Below, piece after piece: positions 1-8,223 of a stretch of 45,063 bases of DNA. Within the stretch, counting starts at the first letter, position 1, and each line of letters starts with the position of its first letter. Source of the DNA: Acidobacteriota bacterium. Lineage in GTDB: Bacteria; Acidobacteriota; Vicinamibacteria; Vicinamibacterales; JAHECP01. The translations under genes and the position numbers were made by a program. The stretch covers positions 1-45,063 of the forward strand of contig JAHECP010000033.1 in assembly GCA_024641665.1 (NCBI GenBank). Direction: 5' to 3'. The notes under the pieces are model-generated. The model had not been told where the DNA came from. It was given only the letters and a program-made list of their open reading frames with translations, and did not search any database.

Positions 1-2
1 GG

Positions 3-2558
3 GCGGCGTTCGAGCGCGAGTTCACGCCGTCGCCGTTCGCGCCGCCGCCCTTCGCGCGGGGCGAGACCGTCGCGGCCTTCCTCGGTCTCGACGCCGGCTC
101 GACGTCCACCAAGGGCGTGCTGCTCTCGCCGCAGGGCGAGGTGCTGGCCAAGGCGTACCGCCTGTCGCAGGGGAATCCGATCGACGACGCGATCGAGATC
201 GTCGCGCGGCTGCGCCGCCCGATCGACGCGGCCGGCGCGCGGCTCGACGTGCTCGGCGCGGCCACGACCGGCTACGCGAAGGACGTGCTGCGCGACGTGA
301 TCTCGGCCGACGTCGCGCTCGTCGAGACCGTGGCGCACGCCGAGGCGGCCCGCCGGACCTTCGCCGACCCGCACGTCGTCCTCGACGTCGGCGGCCAGGA
401 CATCAAGATCATCGTCCTCCGCGACGGGCGCGTGAAGGACTTCCGCCTCAACACGCAGTGCTCGGCCGGCACGGGCTACTTCCTGCAGGCCACCGCCGAG
501 CGCTTTGGCCTGCGCGTCGACCAGTACGCCGATGCCGCGTTCGCCGCCGACGCGATGCCGGAGTTCGGCTTCGGCTGCGCCATCTTCCTCCAGTCCGACA
601 TCGTCAACTACCAGCGGCTCGGGTGGAGCCCGAACGAGATCCTGGCCGGCCTCGCCGCCGTGCTGCCGAAGAACATCTTTCTGTACGTGGCCGGCGTGCC
701 GAATCTCGCGCGGCTGGGCACGCGGTTCGTGCTGCAGGGCGGCACGCAGCACAACCTCGCCGCGGTCAAGGCCGAGGTGGACTACATCCGCGGGAGCTTC
801 CGGGCGTCCGGGGTCACGCCGGAGATCGCGGTCCATCCCCATCCCGGCGAGACCGGCGCGATTGGCGCGGCGCTCGAGGCGGTCCGCCTCTGGGAGGCGG
901 GGCGTCGCACGACGTTCGTCGGTCTCGACGCCGTACGCGCGATTCGCTACCGCGCGACCGCGGACGAGCGTACGCGCTGCCGGTTCTGCAAGAACGCCTG
1001 CATCCGGACGTTCATCGACGTGCAGATGGGCGAGGGTGCGCGTGCTCTTCCGGCGCCGACGGCCTCCCGGCTGCCGCTCGAACCCGGCGCCGCGCGCGTG
1101 ATCGTCTCGACGTGCGAGCAGGGCGCCGTCGAGGCGCTCGACGCGATGCGCGAGATCAAGGCCGAGATCGACGTGGTGCGGCGGGCCAACCCGAACCTGG
1201 TGGCCGAGGCGGCGCGCGAGGTCTGGAAGCCGCGTCATCCGGCGCCCGCGGCCGATCCGGTCCCGTCGCGCGCGTGGATCCCCGGCACGCGCCGGCGCGC
1301 CGCGCTGATGCGGCGGCGCGCGCGGCTGCGCGTCGGCATCCCACGCGTCCTGAACCTGTACTTCTACGCCCCGCTCTTCAGCGCGTACCTGGAGAGCCTG
1401 GGCGTCGACCACCTCGTCTACTCCGGCTACACGACCGGCGCGCTCTACCGCGCCGGCGCGGGCCGCGGGGCGATCGACCCGTGCTATCCGTCGAAGATCG
1501 CGCTCGCGCACGTGACCGATCTGCTGATGCCGCGGCCGGGCCGGACGCCGCTCGACATCATCTTCTTCCCCATGCTCGACGTCCTCGACAGCCCGCTCGT
1601 CGGCACCCGCGCCCAGAACGCCTGCCCGACGGTCACGACGACGCCCAAGACCGTGCTCGCGGCGTTCACGAAGGAACACGACGTCTTCGCCGAGCAGCAC
1701 CTGACGTACTTGCACCCGCTGCTGAACCTCGGCGACCGCGAGCTCTTCGCCGGCCAGATGTTCCAGGCCTGGGCGCCGGTGCTCGGGCTCGGCTGGCGCG
1801 AGCACGCGCGCGCCGTCGAGGCCGGCTACGCCGCGCTCGACACGTGCTGGGACGGCCTGCGCCGCCGGGCGCGTCAGACGATCGAGCGGCTGGAGCGGGA
1901 GGACCGCCTGGGCATCGTCATGCTCGGACGCCCGTACCATCACGACCCGGGCGTCAACCACGAGATCCTCGACGAGTTCCAGAAGCGCGGGTATCCCGTC
2001 TTCTCCCAGCACACGCTGCCCCTCGACGCGGATCTGCTCGACCGGCTGTTCGGAGAGGAGGTCCGCGCGGGCGTCATCACGCACCCGCTCGACATCTCGG
2101 ACGTCTGGAAGAACACGACCTCGGCGAGCACGAACCAGAAGATCTGGGCGGCCAAGTTCACCGCGCGCCATCCGAACCTCGTGGCGCTCGAGTTCTCCAG
2201 CTTCCGGTGCGGCCACGACGCGCCCGTCTACACGGTGATCGAGCGGATCATCGAGCGCTCGGGCACACCGTACTTCGCGTTCAAGGACATCGACGAGAAC
2301 CGCGCCGCCGGCTCGATCCGGATTCGTGTGGAGACCATCGACTACTTCCTCCGGCGCGTCCGAGACGATCTCGTGCGCCGGAAACACGCGCGGCTGGCCG
2401 TCGAGCGGACGCTCGCCGGCTACCAGTGGCGGCGCTCGGCCGCCGTCGACGACGCGCCGGCCGCTGGCCGGCCGGTCATCTGGCCTCTCGTCCCCGTTTC
2501 CTGCGAGGACGACGCGGCTGCTCAGAAAGGACCACGTGATGGAGACGCTCGACGTTGA
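3..2558 (+). CDS. Acyl-CoA dehydratase activase / DUF2229 fusion protein (5' partial)
   Basis: The reading frame is open to the left edge, so the true start lies outside the window. The first residues contain the ASKHA phosphate loop GLDAGSTSTKG, followed by QCSAGTGYF and FGFGCAIFLQSD. These are the conserved Cys-bearing segments of BcrAD/BadFG-type activases, where two cysteines per subunit hold a 4Fe-4S cluster at a dimer interface. A Cys cluster CRFCKNAC and a long C-terminal region with CYPSK and GRPYHHDPG follow, typical of the fused 2-hydroxyacyl-CoA dehydratase-like DUF2229 domain. Family members of about 1400 aa carry two activase domains, so the first is probably upstream. By family, such proteins deliver an ATP-driven low-potential electron to a dehydratase or reductase; the partner here is unknown. 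The 3' end overlaps the radical SAM gene by 20 bp, implying co-translation. Confidence 0.85.
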   Translation, partial: AAFEREFTPSPFAPPPFARGETVAAFLGLDAGSTSTKGVLLSPQGEVLAKAYRLSQGNPIDDAIEIVARLRRPIDAAGARLDVLGAATTGYAKDVLRDVISADVALVETVAHAEAARRTFADPHVVLDVGGQDIKIIVLRDGRVKDFRLNTQCSAGTGYFLQATAERFGLRVDQYADAAFAADAMPEFGFGCAIFLQSDIVNYQRLGWSPNEILAGLAAVLPKNIFLYVAGVPNLARLGTRFVLQGGTQHNLAAVKAEVDYIRGSFRASGVTPEIAVHPHPGETGAIGAALEAVRLWEAGRRTTFVGLDAVRAIRYRATADERTRCRFCKNACIRTFIDVQMGEGARALPAPTASRLPLEPGAARVIVSTCEQGAVEALDAMREIKAEIDVVRRANPNLVAEAAREVWKPRHPAPAADPVPSRAWIPGTRRRAALMRRRARLRVGIPRVLNLYFYAPLFSAYLESLGVDHLVYSGYTTGALYRAGAGRGAIDPCYPSKIALAHVTDLLMPRPGRTPLDIIFFPMLDVLDSPLVGTRAQNACPTVTTTPKTVLAAFTKEHDVFAEQHLTYLHPLLNLGDRELFAGQMFQAWAPVLGLGWREHARAVEAGYAALDTCWDGLRRRARQTIERLEREDRLGIVMLGRPYHHDPGVNHEILDEFQKRGYPVFSQHTLPLDADLLDRLFGEEVRAGVITHPLDISDVWKNTTSASTNQKIWAAKFTARHPNLVALEFSSFRCGHDAPVYTVIERIIERSGTPYFAFKDIDENRAAGSIRIRVETIDYFLRRVRDDLVRRKHARLAVERTLAGYQWRRSAAVDDAPAAGRPVIWPLVPVSCEDDAAAQKGPRDGDARR

Positions 2559-3723
2559 ACGCCCGGCGCCGCACGGCGCCGGCGGAAACGGCCTGCCGGA
2601 TCCGCTGTACCCGCGACGCACGGACGACGGCCTCGGCTCGCACGGCGCGTACCAGCGGTTCAACCGCCGGCGCGCGGTGAAGTGCTGGCTCGTGCCGTAC
2701 CTGAAGTCGCACGTGCTGCCGGGCGACTTCCACCCGCTGCTGGCGTACCTGTTCACCGAGTACAAGTGCAACCTCGACTGCCACTACTGCTGGGCGTACG
2801 ACAACCGCGTGAAGGGCATGAGCGAAGAGACCGCACGGCGGTCCATCGACTGGCTGCACGACAGCGGCTGCCGGGCGCTCGCGATCATGGGCGGCGAACC
2901 GCTGCTGCGACCGAAGTTCGTCCACAAGGTGATCGATTACGCGACCCAGCGCGGGTTCTTCTGCTACCTCCCGACGAACGGCCGGCTCATGAGGCCCGAG
3001 GTGATCGACCGGCTCGGCGACGCCGGCATGGCCACGGTGAACCTGGCGGTGGACGTCGTGGACGAGAAGCCGGGGCTGCCGAAGGCGCTGGCGCCGATCC
3101 GGCCCAACTTCGACTACCTCGTGCGGCAGCAGCACCGGTACGGCTATACCGTGTTCCTGAACATCAACATCACGCGCATCAACATGGAGGACGTCCGGGC
3201 GCTGACCGAGATCGGGCACGACCACGACGTCGCGACCGACTATCACATCAACGAGGCGCCGATGCAGGAGCAGGCGCACTTCAAGCACGAGAACGGGAAC
3301 GGGACCTACCTGACGCCCGAGGACTTCCCGCGCGTGGACGACCTGCTCGACCACCTCATCGAGCGGAACCGGCAGGGCTACAAGATGATCAACTCGGTGC
3401 AGCACCTGACCGACATGAAGGCGTTTCTGCGCGGGCGCGTGGACCCCTGGACGTGCCGCGCCGGACAGAACGCCGTCATCATCCGCACCGACGGCACGCT
3501 CGCCCCCTGTTTCACCTACTACTCGGACCCGCACGACTGGGGGTTGATCGGCCACCCGAAGTTCGACACGCGCGAGCTCGACCGGCGGAAGGCCGTGTGC
3601 TATCGGACCTGCCTGTCCACCTGCCAGCACACGCTCGGCTACGCCTACAGCGTGAGGAACACGGCGCGCTGGCTCGCGAGGCAGGCGCGACACGGGTTCA
3701 AGGGGGTCACTGGTAGCTTCTAG
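2539..3723 (+). CDS. Radical SAM protein with C-terminal SPASM-like cysteines
   Basis: A 394-aa protein with the radical SAM motif CNLDCHYC (CX3CX2C) at about residues 77-84, which binds the 4Fe-4S cluster that cleaves S-adenosylmethionine. GGEP and an NGR/T segment further along the TIM barrel fit the SAM-binding elements. The C-terminal third has more cysteines (WTCRAG, APCF, CYRTCLSTC), as in SPASM or twitch domains holding auxiliary Fe-S clusters. The ATG at 2539 was chosen because AGAAAGGA sits 7-8 bases upstream and the overlap with the preceding gene is short. The substrate is not evident; overlap with an electron-activating ATPase suggests an anaerobic or low-potential redox context, which is inference. 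Confidence 0.85.
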   Translation: METLDVERPAPHGAGGNGLPDPLYPRRTDDGLGSHGAYQRFNRRRAVKCWLVPYLKSHVLPGDFHPLLAYLFTEYKCNLDCHYCWAYDNRVKGMSEETARRSIDWLHDSGCRALAIMGGEPLLRPKFVHKVIDYATQRGFFCYLPTNGRLMRPEVIDRLGDAGMATVNLAVDVVDEKPGLPKALAPIRPNFDYLVRQQHRYGYTVFLNINITRINMEDVRALTEIGHDHDVATDYHINEAPMQEQAHFKHENGNGTYLTPEDFPRVDDLLDHLIERNRQGYKMINSVQHLTDMKAFLRGRVDPWTCRAGQNAVIIRTDGTLAPCFTYYSDPHDWGLIGHPKFDTRELDRRKAVCYRTCLSTCQHTLGYAYSVRNTARWLARQARHGFKGVTGSF

Positions 3724-3728
3724 CGCAA

Positions 3729-3775
3729 GTACCACGGAAGGACCACGGAATGCCCACAGAATGAGCCGCGGAAGG
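3729..3775 (+). repeat. CCACGGAA repeat block 1
   Basis: Four degenerate copies of an 11-12 base unit of the form CCACGGAAnGn follow each other: ACCACGGAAGG, ACCACGGAATG, CCCACAGAATG, CCGCGGAAGG. The block starts just after the radical SAM stop codon and ends in GGCGCTTCC. The same unit recurs at 5688-5770 in this orientation and at 3905-3956 inverted. Confidence 0.75.
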
Positions 3776-3782
3776 AGGCGCT

Positions 3783-3903
3783 TCCTGTCGGGCGCTCCCG
3801 TGGGGGCGGGTTCAACTCTCGCGGACTCTCGTGGGGGCCGGCTTCCGCCTTCGCTGAAGGTCCGGCGGACTCGCCGTAGCCTTGGCGTAGGCGGTCAGCC
3901 GGC
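3783..3903. repeat. GC-rich intergenic repeat mosaic between two CCACGGAA blocks
   Basis: No convincing gene is present. The segment contains two GTGGGGGC elements, the GGGGCCGGCTT core found inverted in other intergenic hairpins of this window (about 8068, 19802), and a GCCGTAGCC/GGCGTAGGC repeat-like stretch. It looks like accumulated short intergenic repeats rather than coding DNA. Confidence 0.45.
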
Positions 3904-3904
3904 C

Positions 3905-3956
3905 CTTTCCGTGGTTCATTCCGTGGCGATTTCCGTGGTCGTTCCGTGGTACTTTT
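3905..3956 (-). repeat. CCACGGAA repeat block 2 (inverted)
   Basis: On the minus strand this reads as four units, ACCACGGAACG, ACCACGGAAATCG, CCACGGAATGA, ACCACGGAAAGG. It ends ten bases before the ATG of the secreted-protein gene, so it forms that gene's 5' leader. It is inverted relative to the blocks at 3729 and 5688. Confidence 0.75.
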
Positions 3957-3965
3957 CCCCCCACC

Positions 3966-5687
3966 ATGACTCGCCGGCTTGTCCGCTTCTCGATTCCCGC
4001 CACCGTCGCGCTCGCCGTCGCCGCGCTCTCATCCGGTTCCGCCCAGACCCGCCCGCAGTCGCCCCCGCCGCGCTCGGTCGGCGCGCCGGCGGCGGCGCCG
4101 CACAGCCCCGAGGGCGCGAGGGTGGAACAGACGTCACAGGGCGGCCGTCCGACCGCCCGGCTCGTTGCGAGCTTCGACGGCCTCGGCGTCGGGTTCGAAG
4201 GCCCGCAAGGACCGTCGGTCGGACGCAGCCCGTCGGACAACTCGCTGGCCGTCGGCCCCGACCACATCGTGCAGATCGTGAACTCGCGGATGGCGATCTT
4301 CACGAAGAAGGGGACGAAGTACCGCACGACCGGCCGGGTGCTCTACGGCGCGGTCCCCACCCACACGCTCTTCAAGGGCTTCGGCGGCACCTGCGAGGCG
4401 CGCAACAACGGCGACGCGGTCGTCCGCTACGACCAGCTCGCCGATCGCTGGCTGGTGGTGATGCCCATCTTCCGGCGTAGCCCCGAGCGGCCCGATCAGC
4501 CCCCGGCCTGGCAGGCGTCGGACCGCGCGTATCTGAGCCCGCCCGGGGTGGCGGGCCAGCCCGGCCGCGCCGCGCCGCTCTTTGTGCCGCCGCCCGCCCC
4601 GCCGGAGTCCCCGGCGCAGCCGGGCCGGCCGCCGGGGCCGCGGCCGCCGCAGGAGACGGGCCCCTACTCGATGTGCTACGCCGTCAGCGCGAGCCCCGAT
4701 CCGCTCGGCTCGTGGTACCGCTACGAGTTCCTGCGCCCGCTCTTCCCCGACTACCCGCGTCCGGCCGTCTGGCCCGACGGCTACTACGTGCCGACCAGCA
4801 CGGGCGACGACGTGATCCAGAAGCACGCGTGCGTGGTCGATCGCGCGAAGATGCTGAAAGGCGAGCCCGCCACCGAGCAGTGCGTCGTGATCGACGGCGT
4901 GAACTTCCTGAACAACGCGGACCTCGACGGCCGCACGCCCCCGCCCGCCGGCGCGCCGAACGTCATGCTGGCCGCCGGCGGCACGCAGCTGCACGACGAG
5001 TTCGACGACGACACGATCTCGGTGTGGCAGTTCCACCTGGACTGGCAGGACCCCGCGAAGACGACGGTGACCGGGCCCGGGAAGACCCCGGTCGCGCCGT
5101 ACCACTACCTGTGCAACGGTCAGCTCACGAGCTGCGTGCCGCAGCCCGGCACCGACCGGCGCCTCGACGCGCAGGGCGACAAGATCATGGCGCGCGTGGT
5201 GTACCGGAACCTGCACGGGCAGGAGTCGATCGTGGCGGTACACTCGGTGAACACCGAGGCGGCGGGCGGCGGCGTCCGGTGGTACGAGCTCGGGATCGGC
5301 GCGGACCGCGCGGTGACGCTGCGCCAGCAGGGCACCTACGCGCCGGACGGCTTCTACCGCTGGATGGCGAGTCCCGCGATCGACGCGCTCGGCAACATCG
5401 GCATCGGGTACTCGTTCGGCGGCACGCCCCACTTCGCGGGCCAACGCTTCGCGGCGCGGCTGGCCGGCGACCCGCCGGGCGAGCTCACGCTGCACGAGAC
5501 CGTGCTCGTCGAGGGCGAGGGCGCGCAGACCAACACGATCCGGTGGGAGGACTACGCGCAGACCGCGATCGACCCGTCCGACGACTGCACGATCTGGTAC
5601 GTGGGCGACTACTACAGGAAGGACGCGACGACCTACTCGACGAGGATTGGGGCATTCCGGTTGCCGGGGTGCGGGATGACGAAATGA
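3966..5687 (+). CDS. Secreted protein of unknown function
   Basis: A 573-aa protein with a clear signal peptide (MTRRLVRF, a hydrophobic stretch, then SGSAQT as a likely cleavage region) and a Pro/Ala-rich linker. The body begins about residue 65 with the pattern SPSDNSLAVGPDHIVQIVNS and has regularly spaced Trp/Tyr-rich strands (DRWLVVMPIF, GSWYRYEF, RWYELGI, CTIWYVGDYYRK), suggesting a beta-propeller or beta-sandwich. An insert rich in Pro and Gly lies at about residues 178-230. I recognise similarity in style to large secreted acidobacterial proteins but no catalytic motif. No Shine-Dalgarno sequence is visible before the ATG; the leader consists of an inverted CCACGGAA block. Confidence 0.75.
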   Translation: MTRRLVRFSIPATVALAVAALSSGSAQTRPQSPPPRSVGAPAAAPHSPEGARVEQTSQGGRPTARLVASFDGLGVGFEGPQGPSVGRSPSDNSLAVGPDHIVQIVNSRMAIFTKKGTKYRTTGRVLYGAVPTHTLFKGFGGTCEARNNGDAVVRYDQLADRWLVVMPIFRRSPERPDQPPAWQASDRAYLSPPGVAGQPGRAAPLFVPPPAPPESPAQPGRPPGPRPPQETGPYSMCYAVSASPDPLGSWYRYEFLRPLFPDYPRPAVWPDGYYVPTSTGDDVIQKHACVVDRAKMLKGEPATEQCVVIDGVNFLNNADLDGRTPPPAGAPNVMLAAGGTQLHDEFDDDTISVWQFHLDWQDPAKTTVTGPGKTPVAPYHYLCNGQLTSCVPQPGTDRRLDAQGDKIMARVVYRNLHGQESIVAVHSVNTEAAGGGVRWYELGIGADRAVTLRQQGTYAPDGFYRWMASPAIDALGNIGIGYSFGGTPHFAGQRFAARLAGDPPGELTLHETVLVEGEGAQTNTIRWEDYAQTAIDPSDDCTIWYVGDYYRKDATTYSTRIGAFRLPGCGMTK

Positions 5688-5770
5688 GCCGCGGAAATAC
5701 CGCGGAATGACCACGGAAGTTCCACGGTAACAGCCACGGAATCCGCCACGGAAAGGGCGCTTCCGCGTGG
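5686..5770 (+). repeat. CCACGGAA repeat block 3
   Basis: Begins at the stop codon of the secreted-protein gene and holds about six units of the CCACGGAA type (CCGCGGAA, CCGCGGAATG, CCACGGAAG, CCACGGTAAC, CCACGGAATC, CCACGGAAAGG), ending in GGGCGCTTCC as block 1 does. Blocks 2 and 3 therefore bracket the gene as an inverted pair. Confidence 0.75.
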
Positions 5771-5989
5771 CGGGCGGTGTCGCGACAGCGCCCCGTCCGA
5801 CCTCGCGCGCTGGCGCAGCGTCGAAGACGGGCCCGCAGGCGCTCCGGGCGCGGCGGCGCCGTTTTCGACAATGAAGTCGGCGTTGCCCGGATGCCCCACA
5901 TGATTGCTGGCTGTCCTCCCGACACACCCCAGCCGCCGCGCACATCGTGAGGACACACGCCGGAGGGCCCGTTTTCCGCGCGAGCCGTC
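5771..5989. other. Noncoding interval downstream of the hydroxylase pseudogene
   Basis: About 220 bases with no supported gene. It begins with the tail of the repeat block. Two short similar segments (GGGCCCGCAGG near 5830 and GGAGGGCCCG near 5961) may be relics of the rearrangement that removed the hydroxylase C-terminus. I see no promoter, RNA gene or transposon end. Confidence 0.4.
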
Positions 5990-7526
5990 GGCCGGGGCGG
6001 CGGCGCCGACGATCGGCGTCTCGCCCGCGCCCGCCGAGGGCAGGTCCTTGCGGTCGACGAGCACGACCTCGATCGCCGGCACGTCGCTCTGCCGCGGCAC
6101 GCGGTAGTCGCTCAGCCGCCCGTTCACGACGCGGCCGTTGTCGAACGCAATCGCCTCGAACAGCGCGCCGCCGATGCCCATGATCGCCGCCCCCACGACC
6201 TGGTTGCGCAGGCCGTCGGGGTTGACGATCGCGCCGCACTCGAAGGCCGTGACGAGCCGCAGGATCTTCACCTGCCCCGAGTCCTGATCCACCTCCACCT
6301 CGGCGCAGGTGGCGACGTTGCCGCCCTTCTCGAATCCGCCCGCGATGCCGACGCCGCGCCCGGGCCGTGCCGAGGCGGCGCGCGCCGCCGCCCAGCCGAA
6401 CCTGTCCGCCGCCGCCTGGAACACCGCGCGCAGCCGGTCGTCCTTCAGGTTCTTCAGGCGGAACGCGAGCGGGTCCATGCCGACGGCGTGCGCGAGCTCG
6501 TCCATGTGCGACTCGCGCGCGAAGTGGTTCGCCGTCGCCGCGAGCCCCCGATACGACCCCTGCCGGAGCGGCGACTTCGTGCGGATGAACCGGATCCGCT
6601 GGTTCGGCACCTCGTACATCGTCCGGATGGCCGAGGGGCCGGAGTTGTAGTTGTCGAACGCCCAGGCCACGAGCGTGCCGTCCTTGCGCGCTTCGCTTCG
6701 CACGTCGATGACGCCCGCGGGACGGAAGTAGGCCCAAGTGAACTCCTCCTCGCGCGTCCACACGACCTTCACGGGCTTGCCCGCCGCCCTGGCGAGCCGC
6801 GCGGCTTCGACGGCGCATTCCCCGGTGTGCTTGCCGCCGTAGCCCGACCCGCAGTCGGGCATCAGGACGCGGACCTTGTCGAGCGGCAGGTGAAATGCGT
6901 CGGCCAGCTCCTGCTGCACGCCGAACGGCCGCTGCGTGCCGGTCCACACCGTGAGGCCGTCGGCGCCCCACTCGGCCTTGACGAGACCGGCCGCGCGCGC
7001 GGCCGTGCGCTCGTCCGGCGCGGCCACGCCGACGAAGTCGCCGTCGTGCACCACCGTCACGCCGGCCACGGCCGCGGCCGCCGTCGTGTCGAGCGACGCG
7101 AACGCCGCCTGGAAGGCCGAGGGCCTGACGACCTTGCCGGCCAGCATCCCGGGCCGCGTGATGTCGGACGGATACTGGTGCCGGCCGCTGACGATCTCGC
7201 GCCCGTTCACCTTGTACCGTGACGCGGCTGTCGTCCGCGACGTGCAGCCAGGCGTCAATCGAGTCGGGCATGGCCTCGCCGCGGACGCCGCGGCGGGCCG
7301 ATTCCTGCACGAGCGCGCCGCCGGCGACCGACAGGACCAGCACGCCGCCGCCGAAGATCTTCATGAAGGTCCGGCGCTCGACCTCGAAGAGGTGCGACGG
7401 TCCCTCGAAGAGCTCGCAGCGTTCCTCGTCGAGCGGCGGATCCACGGGCTTCGGCGTGAAAAGTTCGAGGATTTGGGCGAGCTTGACCGGAATTAACTTT
7501 GCAATGTAAAGTATGCGGCCATGCAC
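5990..7526 (-). pseudogene. Molybdenum hydroxylase large subunit (xanthine dehydrogenase/IorB type), internally deleted and truncated
   Basis: The amino end (PPLDEERCELFE, then a twin-hydrophobic signal segment with RRTFMKIFGGG) reads in one frame up to WLHVADDSRVTV near 7218. A second frame starts there at YKVNGREIVSG and continues through the Mo-cofactor domain: GYGGKHTGE, YNSGPSAIRT, QGSYRG, ESHMDELA, ECGAIVNPDG, AGAGETPIVG. In intact homologues roughly 150-200 residues separate VTV from YKVVGRPV, so an out-of-frame internal deletion occurred at about 7215-7222. After ETPIVG (near 6000) the expected ending APAIANAIF is replaced by unrelated sequence. No 2Fe-2S partner subunit gene is adjacent. 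The start is probably the GTG at 7524-7526, overlapping the divergent gene. Confidence 0.8.
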
Positions 7527-8053
7527 AGGGACTGGCGCGGCTCGCTCACCATGCCGGCTCTGCTCTTCGCCGGGGCCGTCGTGCTCCTGCTCGTAGCGCT
7601 CGCGGGCTTCCGCCTCATGGCGCCGCCCGCCCTCTTCGACGCCGGCCACGACCTCCGGTTCGACGACTTCGACTTCACCGCCCTCCGCGCCGAAGCCGCG
7701 CCGCGCCGGCGCGCCCCGGCCGCGCGTTCTACGTCGTGGACGTCCGGATCACCAACCACGCCCGGCGCGTCGCCTTCCAGTTCCACGGCGACATCGTCGG
7801 CGTCCTCGGCGGGGACGGACGCCGCCTGACGTGGTCGCCCCCCGCGCAGCGCGCGCTCAACGAGGCGACCGGCACCGACAACCTGCTGGCCCGCGTGGCC
7901 GTGGGCGACTCGGTCACTCGCCGGCTGGCGTTCGAGGGACCGGCCGGCCTCGGCGAGCTGCGCGTCGGCTTCTTCTTCGGCGGCATCGTCGGCAGCATGC
8001 TCGACGCGCTGCTCCTCGGCCGCCGCCTGGTGACGGTGCCGGTGGCGCGGTGA
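7521..8053 (+). pseudogene. Small membrane-anchored protein, frameshifted
   Basis: From the ATG at 7521 the first about 66 residues encode a short cytoplasmic start, one transmembrane helix (PALLFAGAVVLLLVALAGF) and a periplasmic stretch with FDDFDFT. Near 7715-7730, in a run of GCC/GGC, the frame changes and the sensible product continues in another frame as FYVVDVRITNHARRVAFQF up to GRRLVTVPVAR at 8053. The second part resembles a small Ig-like beta domain (DUF4352-like in style). A single-base indel would restore one frame of about 177 aa. This may be a real frameshift or a sequencing error. The start overlaps the beginning of the divergent hydroxylase pseudogene. Confidence 0.6.
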
Positions 8054-8055
8054 AC

Positions 8056-8095
8056 CCCGGCGGGCTGGCTCAAGCCGGCCCCCACTTCGAGGAAG
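8056..8095 (+). repeat. AAGCCGGCCCC-type hairpin repeat
   Basis: GGGCTGGCT-CA-AGCCGGCCC forms a nine-base stem with one mismatch directly after the stop codon of the preceding frameshifted gene, so it could act as a transcription-end hairpin. The AGCCGGCCCC core recurs at 19802 and inverted at 3834. Confidence 0.5.
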
Positions 8096-8223
8096 ACCGC
8101 AGGGGGCTCGTTGCTCTGGCCCGACAGCATGGCGTACCCTCTGAGGGACCTTGCCTGCGCCTGCAACGCCGGGCCGTGGCAGTCGGACGAAGCACGGGCA
8201 GGGTGGCTCCTCCCACGAACCGC

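Noticed and set aside
5686-5770. Insertion-sequence end flanking the secreted-protein gene.
   Set aside because: No transposase gene or target-site duplication can be seen; the units look like a dispersed short repeat.
4134-7649. An 1171-codon open frame on the minus strand.
   Set aside because: Only its first about 140 codons match a real protein (the hydroxylase N-terminus). The rest is low-complexity Arg/Gly sequence opposite the secreted-protein gene and typical of GC-rich shadow frames.
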